Source: an uncultured Microbacteriaceae bacterium (GTDB taxonomy: Bacteria > Actinomycetota > Actinomycetes > Actinomycetales > Microbacteriaceae). From it: a stretch of 64,000 bases of DNA. Each line of letters opens with the position of its first letter. Within the stretch, counting starts at the first letter, position 1. The notes under the pieces are model-generated. The model was not told where the DNA came from. It searched no databases and saw only the letters and a program-made list of their open reading frames with translations. Below are positions 58,839 to 64,000 of the stretch, piece by piece. The position numbers and the translations under genes are program-made. The stretch covers positions 186,001 through 250,000 of the forward strand of contig CANKXX010000001.1 of the NCBI GenBank assembly GCA_947487835.1, in the 5' to 3' direction.

Positions 58839-59366
58839 ATGCCTTATGCGACCTGCCGCGGACACGGTGCTGTGATCATTCCGGCGAACAGACCACGCCG
58901 AGGCGTGGCGGATAGCGGCGGCACGCGACACTCGGCTCACCGCGTCGCGGCGTCATACGACGAATTGGTGACTCGGATCGCCGGCGGCGACGAAGATGCG
59001 TTCGCAGAGTTGTACGACAGGATCTGCCCGCAAGTCCTGAAACTGGTTCAGCGCTTCCGCGTCGACGATCTGCAGGTCGAGGAATTGGTGTACGGCATCT
59101 TCCTCGAGATCTGGCGCACGGCGCCTCTCATGGATGCGACCTCTACAACGGCCGCCGCGTGGATCCTCTCCCTGGCACACGATCACGCGACCGCCGTCGT
59201 TCGCCGAGACGAAGACGCCGCCTCTCCCGCCCCAGGCCCGGACGCGTGCACTCACGCCGCCCGTCCGGCAGCGCAGGTGCCCGTCGCCGCCGGAGCACCG
59301 CACGGATTGCACGTGACTCACGCCGAGGAATGGGATCACATCGTCCGGGACTTCCTGGCCCACTAG
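58839..59366 (+). CDS. Sigma-70 region 2 protein without region 4
   Basis: 175 residues or fewer (starts possible at ATG 58839, GTG 58872, GTG 58905). ASYDELVTRIAGGDEDAFAE, LYDRICPQVLKLVQRFRVDD, LQVEELVYGIFLEIWRTAPL, AWILSLAHDHATAVVRRDED: an ECF region 2 with the -10-contacting and core-binding helices. After it comes only ~55 residues of a Pro/Ala/His-rich tail with no region 4. It could be a region-2-only sigma, or a truncated gene. Divergent from the secreted cupin gene. Confidence 0.72.
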   Translation: MPYATCRGHGAVIIPANRPRRGVADSGGTRHSAHRVAASYDELVTRIAGGDEDAFAELYDRICPQVLKLVQRFRVDDLQVEELVYGIFLEIWRTAPLMDATSTTAAAWILSLAHDHATAVVRRDEDAASPAPGPDACTHAARPAAQVPVAAGAPHGLHVTHAEEWDHIVRDFLAH

Positions 59367-59399
59367 GCGACCCGCGCTCGCCCAGGGCACACGCTGCAG

Positions 59400-60005
59400 T
59401 CAGCTGGAAAGTCGGGCCACGAGGGCTCCATGAGGGCGAGGCGTCACGCCGGATCCGATCCTGGTGTGGGTCTCCAGGACGTCGAACCCGGCCCCTCTCA
59501 GTTCAGCCGCCATGGCGTCGGCGGGCCAGCGGTAGGCGGTGGACACCGCATGGTCGAAGGGCTCCAGCTCAGGACCCAGGAAGAAGCCGGCGAGGAGTCC
59601 GCCACCCGGGCGGAGAACGCGAGCGAATTCTTCGAGGGCTACCCGGATCGCGCCCGGCTCGTGATGGATGAGGGAGTACCAGGCGAGGATGCCTGCGTAG
59701 GTTCGGGGCGGGTCAGCGAGCGCATCGAAGCTCCCCGTCGTGAAGGCGACCTCGGGATGGACCCGTCGCGCGTGGTCGACGAAGCTCGGCACCTCGTCGA
59801 CGCCCCGGGCGTCGTTGCCCTGCCCCGCGAGGTGGGCGGTCCAGTGGCCGGGGCCACACCCCGCATCGAGCAGTGGACCCTCGATCGTCACGGCCCACGA
59901 GGTCACCAGGTGCACGTCGGACGGGTGCACCGTGTCCATCGACCCGAGTTGCGCGATGTACTCGGCGGCTCGGTGCGAATACGAAGCGTCGACGTCTGGA
60001 GCCAT
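59400..60005 (-). CDS. Class I SAM-dependent methyltransferase
   Basis: 201 residues: GPLLDAGCGPGHWTAHLAGQ (motif I), ARGVDEVPSFVDHARRVHPE, FTTGSFDALADPPRTYAGIL, AWYSLIHHEPGAIRVALEEF, ARVLRPGGGLLAGFFLGPEL: the Methyltransf_11/25 core. An aryl or lipid acceptor cannot be chosen. Adjacent to a second methyltransferase gene 57 bp upstream on the same strand; not overlapping. Confidence 0.92.
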   Translation of the reverse strand: MAPDVDASYSHRAAEYIAQLGSMDTVHPSDVHLVTSWAVTIEGPLLDAGCGPGHWTAHLAGQGNDARGVDEVPSFVDHARRVHPEVAFTTGSFDALADPPRTYAGILAWYSLIHHEPGAIRVALEEFARVLRPGGGLLAGFFLGPELEPFDHAVSTAYRWPADAMAAELRGAGFDVLETHTRIGSGVTPRPHGALVARLSS

Positions 60006-60062
60006 GCCGGAAGCCTAGGAGACAGGTAGACCCTTCACCGGGGCCTCCTCGATGCCCGGCGG

Positions 60063-60842
60063 TCAGCCGGACGGCCGTGACACCAGGAGGACCAGGGACC
60101 CGTCGAAGTGGGGTGACTGGCGAAGACGACCGTACTTCCGGTCCCAGTGCCCCGACTCCAGATCCGCGCTCAGCTGCGTGACGAACCGCTGTTCGACCTC
60201 TGGCGCGACGAAGCTCCAGGCCGAGTTCGCTTTCCGGGCACCCGGGTCCAGGAGCTTCTCCGGGCGGCCGTAGTAGGCCTCACTGAACCCGTCCGCGCAT
60301 CCGAGTGGGATCGGGAGGGCGACAGGCTCGACTCTTCCGGTCAGCGCCGCGTCGATCCGGTCCAGGGCGGGATATCTACGGGCCTCGGTCCCCACGACTT
60401 CGGGCGCGTAGTCCGCGAGCCAGTATCGATCGAGCCGGTCCGGGTCGCACGTCATCACGATGACCGGCCCGCGAGTCACGCGGCGCATCTCGCGCAGCCC
60501 CGCGTCCAGATCGTGCCACTGATGAACGGAGAAGGTCGTCATGGCCGCGTCGAACGCGTCATCGGGGAAGGGGAGACGCTCGGCCGTCGCATCGATCGCC
60601 GGCACGCGGTCGGCGGGCCGCTGGGCGCGCATCTCTGCGGAGGGCTCGACGGCCGTCACATCTCGGTCGGTCGGCTCGTAGGACCCCGCTCCTGCCCCGA
60701 CGTTCAGAACCGTCGTCGCGCCACCCAGAGCGGACGCGATCGCCGTCTCGAACTCGGGCTCGGGGCGCCGGTAGGTCCGGTACCCGCTCGCTATCCGCCG
60801 GTAGTCGGCGTCTCCGGCCGACCCGCGGCCCGCGTCGGTCAC
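60063..60842 (-). CDS. Class I SAM-dependent methyltransferase
   Basis: 259 residues: TTVLNVGAGAGSYEPTDRDV (motif I), VTAVEPSAEMRAQRPADRVP, ATAERLPFPDDAFDAAMTTF, SVHQWHDLDAGLREMRRVTR: Methyltransf_11 core with a long C-terminal part (PIPLGCADGFSEAYYGRPEK; WSFVAPEVEQRFVTQLSADL). Start GTG 60842 overlaps the LacI stop by four bases, so it is co-translated with the LacI regulator. Acceptor unknown. Confidence 0.92.
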   Translation of the reverse strand: MTDAGRGSAGDADYRRIASGYRTYRRPEPEFETAIASALGGATTVLNVGAGAGSYEPTDRDVTAVEPSAEMRAQRPADRVPAIDATAERLPFPDDAFDAAMTTFSVHQWHDLDAGLREMRRVTRGPVIVMTCDPDRLDRYWLADYAPEVVGTEARRYPALDRIDAALTGRVEPVALPIPLGCADGFSEAYYGRPEKLLDPGARKANSAWSFVAPEVEQRFVTQLSADLESGHWDRKYGRLRQSPHFDGSLVLLVSRPSG

Positions 60843-61819
60843 GCGACGTCAGATCGACCGGGGCGGGGCGGGGCGGTGGAGCCGCGCACGATCAGTTGCG
60901 CCTCCAGACTCGCGGGGGTCCGCACCGCGTCACCCGCGATCTCCTGCAGAAGCATCTCGACTCCGAGCGACCCGCATCGGTCGATGGCCTGCTTCACCGA
61001 CGTGAGACCAGGCTGCCGAACCGAGGCCATCTCGATGTCGTCGATCCCCACGATGCTGAGGTCGGCCGGGCAGCTCTTGCCGAGCTGGGCGATCCCGGCG
61101 TCGATGCCGAGGGCGACCAGGTCGTTGTAGGCGATGACGGCGGTCGCTCCGCTGGCGAGCACCGTGGCCGCGGCAGCCAGGCCGCCGTGAATGGACGCGG
61201 CCTGATTGGTGAGACGGGTGAAGCGGATGCCGAGTGACTCGCAGGCGGCCGCGATCGCGTCGCCTCGCCGCGAGTCCGCCCAGGACAGTCGAGGACCCGC
61301 CGCGTAGGCGATGTGGCCGTGGCCGAGGGCGGCGAGATGCTCGACGGCCTGCCGAGGTCCGCTCCCCGTCTCCATCACGACCCCCGGCATACCGTCGATG
61401 ATCCGGTTGAGTACGACGACCGGCGTGTCACCGACGAGTTCCCGGATCTCGTCGTCGGGAAGTCGCGGCGAGCACAGCAGCATTCCGTCGAGCTTCCGCG
61501 ACAGCTGGATCTGCTCGCGCTCCCTGTGGACGTCCTCGTCGGTGTCGAACAGCACCGGGCGGTGCCGCCCGTGCCAGGTTTGTGCGTGGATGCTCTTGAG
61601 GAGAGTCGCGTACACCGGGCTCGCCGCGTCGGGGAGGATCACGCCGATGGTCTTCTGCGCGGTGGCGGCGCTCGCTGCCGCGTACCCCAGCTCCCCCGCC
61701 GCATTCAGCACGCGCTCGAGCGTGCCCCTGGCCAGGCGGTCGGGTTCTCCGAACGCGCGCGAGGCGGTGGCCAGGGAGACTCCGGCGTAGCGGGCGACGT
61801 CGGTCAGGGTGGCGGTCAC
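60839..61819 (-). CDS. LacI family transcriptional regulator
   Basis: 326 residues: LacI HTH TLTDVARYAGVSLATASRAF at the N-terminus and hinge helix, then a periplasmic-binding-like sensor domain (KTIGVILPDAASPVYATLLK, GMPGVVMETGSGPRQAVEHL, HIAYAAGPRLSWADSRRGDA, DLSIVGIDDIEMASVRQPGL). AAGGA six bases before GTG 61819. Divergent from the polyol dehydrogenase operon with a palindrome between, which it likely represses until sugar acid or polyol appears. Confidence 0.95.
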   Translation of the reverse strand: MTATLTDVARYAGVSLATASRAFGEPDRLARGTLERVLNAAGELGYAAASAATAQKTIGVILPDAASPVYATLLKSIHAQTWHGRHRPVLFDTDEDVHREREQIQLSRKLDGMLLCSPRLPDDEIRELVGDTPVVVLNRIIDGMPGVVMETGSGPRQAVEHLAALGHGHIAYAAGPRLSWADSRRGDAIAAACESLGIRFTRLTNQAASIHGGLAAAATVLASGATAVIAYNDLVALGIDAGIAQLGKSCPADLSIVGIDDIEMASVRQPGLTSVKQAIDRCGSLGVEMLLQEIAGDAVRTPASLEAQLIVRGSTAPPRPGRSDVA

Positions 61820-61886
61820 AGTCGTCCTTCAGTGGCTGGTGCTGTTCCATCATTGTGCATGAGACGTTCGATGCAAATGTTTGACA

Positions 61887-61900
61887 AACTTGTACAAGTT
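61887..61900. promoter_or_regulatory. LacI-type operator palindrome
   Basis: AACTTGTACAAGTT, a perfect 14-bp palindrome, in the 152 bp between the LacI and mannitol dehydrogenase starts. TTGACA just left of it (61881-61886) may be the -35 of the catabolic promoter. The CpG/TpA-centred form differs from the usual GC-centred sites. Confidence 0.7.
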
Positions 61901-61971
61901 GTTCACAATCATCTCATGCTGATCACCGCTGATCCGGAGCTCGTCCGGCCCGACCGTTTCGGAGCCGCCGC

Positions 61972-63486
61972 ATGAGCGATTCCATGCCCCGTCTCGGGGC
62001 CGATGTCAGAGGCTCGGCGGGATCAACGCCCCCAGCAGGCGTACTGCACCTCGGGCTCGGCAACTTCCACCGCGCGCACCAGGCCGTGTACACCGCAGCA
62101 GCCCTCCGCTCCGCCGGCGGCGACTGGGGCATCGTGGGCGTCGCGTCCCGCTCGCGCTCCGTCGTCGACGCCATGCTCGCGCAGGACCTCCTGTACTCGG
62201 TCGCCGAGATCTCGCCGCAGTCGACCTCCCTGAGCATTCCCGCGGTGCACAGCGACGTCTTCGTGGCCGCCGAGGAGCCCGGACGGGTCGTGGACCGCAT
62301 CGCTGCCCCGAGCATCCGGGTCGTCACCCTCACGGTGACCGAGAACGGCTACAGCTACTCGCCGTCCACCGGCCACCTCGATCTCGCCGACCCGCGGATC
62401 ACCGCCGACCTCGGCGCGCGGCCGCCCCTGACGACGATCGGTCAGCTCGCCCGGGGCCTGCAGCGGCGCGCCGCGGGAAGCGGTGCTCCCCTGACGATCC
62501 TGAGCTGCGACAACCTCAGCGAGAACGGCGCTCACACCGAGCGGCTCGTGCGCGAGTTCCTCGCCGAACTGCCCCGCTCCGAGGGGGCGGAGGCCCTCAC
62601 GTTCCTCGACCAGGCCGTGACGTTCCCGTCGAGCATGGTGGACCGCATCGTGCCCGCCACGACGGCGCAGCTCCGCGAGGCGGTGGCGGCGCAGCTCGGA
62701 GCGTGGGATGAGGCGCCCGTGCCCGCCGAACCGTTCACCATGTGGGCCATCGAAGACCGCTTCGCCGCGGGCCGCCCCGCCTGGGAGGCCGGCGGAGCCG
62801 TGTTCACGGACGAGGTCGGTCGGTACGAGCAGATGAAGGTGCGACTGCTCAACGGCACCCATTCCCTCATCGCCTACCTCGGCGCTCTCCATGGCGTCGC
62901 CACGATCTCGGAGGCGATCGCGATACCCGACATCGAGGCCGCCGCCGTCACGGTCGTGCGTCACGAGTACGAGCCCTCCGTCACCGTGCCCTCCGGTGTC
63001 GACATCCGGGCGTACGAGCGACAGCTCTTCGAACGCTGGGGGAACAGCGCGCTGGGCCACCGCACCGCGCAGGTGGGCACCGACGGTTCCGTCAAGCTGC
63101 GGCAGCGTATCCCCGAGCCGGCCCTCATCTCCCTCGACAGCGGCCGGATGCCGCAGATGATCGCCCTGACCACGGCCGCGTACCTGTCGTGCATCGCTCC
63201 GCTCCCGGGGTTCGACCCCGGCCCTCACGCGCGGGCCATGGTCGACGCGGCCCGGGCGCCGCTCACCGAGGTAGCGGCCTCGGCCCGGAACGGCGGAGAG
63301 CTCGCGAGACGGGCGATCGCCGATCTGCACCTCTTCGGCCAGGGCCTCGCGGAGAGGACCGAGTTCATCACGCGCGTGGGCGAGCTCGTCGACACCATCG
63401 CCCACCACGGCATCGCCGCGGCCCTCCGCGACAGCATCTCCGCGTCCGACGATCGACCGATCCCCACGAGAGGGGTGCACCGATGA
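61972..63486 (+). CDS. Mannitol dehydrogenase family protein
   Basis: 504 residues of the long-chain polyol dehydrogenase family (mannitol 2-dehydrogenase, fructuronate or altronate reductase): GVLHLGLGNFHRAHQAVYTA (NAD site), VVTLTVTENGYSYSPSTGHL, CDNLSENGAHTERLVREFLA, and the catalytic KxxxxNxxH motif in VRLLNGTHSLIAYLGALHG. Reversible polyol/ketose oxidation with NAD. GGAG six bases before ATG 61972. First gene of the operon. Confidence 0.93.
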   Translation: MSDSMPRLGADVRGSAGSTPPAGVLHLGLGNFHRAHQAVYTAAALRSAGGDWGIVGVASRSRSVVDAMLAQDLLYSVAEISPQSTSLSIPAVHSDVFVAAEEPGRVVDRIAAPSIRVVTLTVTENGYSYSPSTGHLDLADPRITADLGARPPLTTIGQLARGLQRRAAGSGAPLTILSCDNLSENGAHTERLVREFLAELPRSEGAEALTFLDQAVTFPSSMVDRIVPATTAQLREAVAAQLGAWDEAPVPAEPFTMWAIEDRFAAGRPAWEAGGAVFTDEVGRYEQMKVRLLNGTHSLIAYLGALHGVATISEAIAIPDIEAAAVTVVRHEYEPSVTVPSGVDIRAYERQLFERWGNSALGHRTAQVGTDGSVKLRQRIPEPALISLDSGRMPQMIALTTAAYLSCIAPLPGFDPGPHARAMVDAARAPLTEVAASARNGGELARRAIADLHLFGQGLAERTEFITRVGELVDTIAHHGIAAALRDSISASDDRPIPTRGVHR

Positions 63487-64000
63487 AGAAGCTGGCCATC
63501 CACGGCAAGGAGGACATCCGGTGGGAGGACGCCGAGCGGCCCGAGCCCGAGGAGGGTGAGGTGCGCCTGAGCGTGAAGTACGTCGGGATCTGCGGCTCCG
63601 ATCTGCACTACTACTTCCACGGGGCCAACGGCGAGTACTCCATCCGCGAGCCGTTGATTCCGGGACACGAGCTGTCCGCGGTCGTCGACCTGGACCCCTC
63701 GGGACGCCTCGCGACGGGGACGCCGGTGACCGTGCATCCGGCGCGGTACGGGGCGTCCGTTCCCGGGCTCGAGGATCGGCCCCACCTGCGTCCAGGCGGC
63801 GACTACCTCGGCAGCGCGGCGGCCTCGCCGCACCGCCAGGGCGGTGCCGCCGAGTACCTCCTCGTCGGCGCCGACATGGTGCGCGTACTGCCCGAGGGGC
63901 TGCCGCTCACCCGCGCCAGCCTGGCCGAGCCCCTCGCGGTCGCCCTGCACGCGGTGACCCTCGCGGGGAACGTCGCCGGGAAGCGCGTCCTGGTCACCGG
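63483..64000 (+). CDS. L-idonate 5-dehydrogenase-like, 3' end outside window
   Basis: Starts ATG 63483, overlapping the previous stop (ATGA). Visible residues: MKKLAIHGKEDIRWEDAERP, VKYVGICGSDLHYYFHGANG (catalytic Cys), LIPGHELSAV (His-Glu), DRPHLRPGGDYLGSAAASPH (the cysteine-poor loop typical of idonate dehydrogenases), LTRASLAEPLAVALHAVTLA. About 172 codons lie in the window. With the polyol dehydrogenase it fits an L-idonate/gluconate or altronate catabolic operon controlled by LacI. Confidence 0.88.
   Translation, partial: MKKLAIHGKEDIRWEDAERPEPEEGEVRLSVKYVGICGSDLHYYFHGANGEYSIREPLIPGHELSAVVDLDPSGRLATGTPVTVHPARYGASVPGLEDRPHLRPGGDYLGSAAASPHRQGGAAEYLLVGADMVRVLPEGLPLTRASLAEPLAVALHAVTLAGNVAGKRVLVT

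Noticed and set aside
58603-58875. Plus-strand 90-codon frame in the cupin/sigma intergenic region
   Set aside because: Arg/Ser/Val-rich without homology, no ribosome site, and overlaps the possible start region of the sigma-like gene.
61858-61918. CATGAGA/TCTCATG flanking inverted repeat around the LacI operator
   Set aside because: Not concentric with the central palindrome (arms centred at 61888, palindrome at 61893.5), so probably chance.

Overview
The window is 64 kb of very GC-rich DNA (my impression is roughly 70%). GTG and TTG starts are frequent, 4-base start/stop overlaps are common, and several mRNAs look leaderless. The gene content points to an actinobacterium, most likely Microbacteriaceae and perhaps Microbacterium-like: an Asp23/AmaP envelope module, DUF6286, DUF6668, a mycothiol-dependent MDMPI enzyme, WYL/PhnB pairs and a 6C-type RNA. 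No rRNA, tRNA, CRISPR array, prophage or intact insertion sequence was seen. The genus call is inference.

Layout. 0-7.3 kb: the end of an aldo/keto reductase gene, a pair of CNNM/CorC-type membrane proteins, CsbD, DedA, a bleomycin-type VOC protein, and a TetR gene divergent from a striking Ser-x-x repeat protein. 7.3-18 kb: MDMPI enzyme, a relic of a SpoIIE-type phosphatase, isochorismatase-family hydrolase/GlxA regulator pair, alcohol dehydrogenase/TetR pair, P-loop kinase with a small membrane protein, secreted PepSY-like protein, PhnB/WYL pair, an orphan DUF6668 protein. 18-22.7 kb: GntR/hydrolase pair with a 26-bp palindrome, TRIC channel, methyltransferase, MBL hydrolase. 22.7-26.6 kb: two divergent operons forming an Asp23/AmaP envelope-stress module with its own sigma factor. 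26.6-41 kb: regulator/oxidoreductase pairs (TetR/SDR, MerR/SDR, XRE/SDR+AKR), an XRE-cupin/EamA pair with twin operators, NhaA, GrpB, an amine oxidase. 41-48.5 kb: TerC under a yybP-ykoY-type manganese riboswitch, AlkD-like protein, hydrolases, a NarL-type two-component system. 48.5-53.3 kb: a decaying stretch with a frameshifted phosphotransferase and gene remnants. 53.3-57.4 kb: Nramp-like transporter, Trk/Ktr potassium uptake pair, 6C RNA. 57.4-64 kb: secreted cupin, a sigma factor with region 2 only, two methyltransferases, and a LacI-controlled polyol catabolic operon that leaves the window.

How it fits together. The prevailing design is a regulator divergent from its target gene with a palindrome between them; I see such sites at about ten loci. 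Ion and envelope homeostasis is over-represented (CNNM pair, TerC with Mn riboswitch, Nramp-like, TrkA/TrkH, NhaA, TRIC, DedA, Asp23). Three scattered paralogues of an unrecognised ~110-residue family (22.3, 33.7 and 57.4 kb), the (Sxx)n protein with its operator, and the sigma/Asp23 module are the best candidates for undescribed biology.
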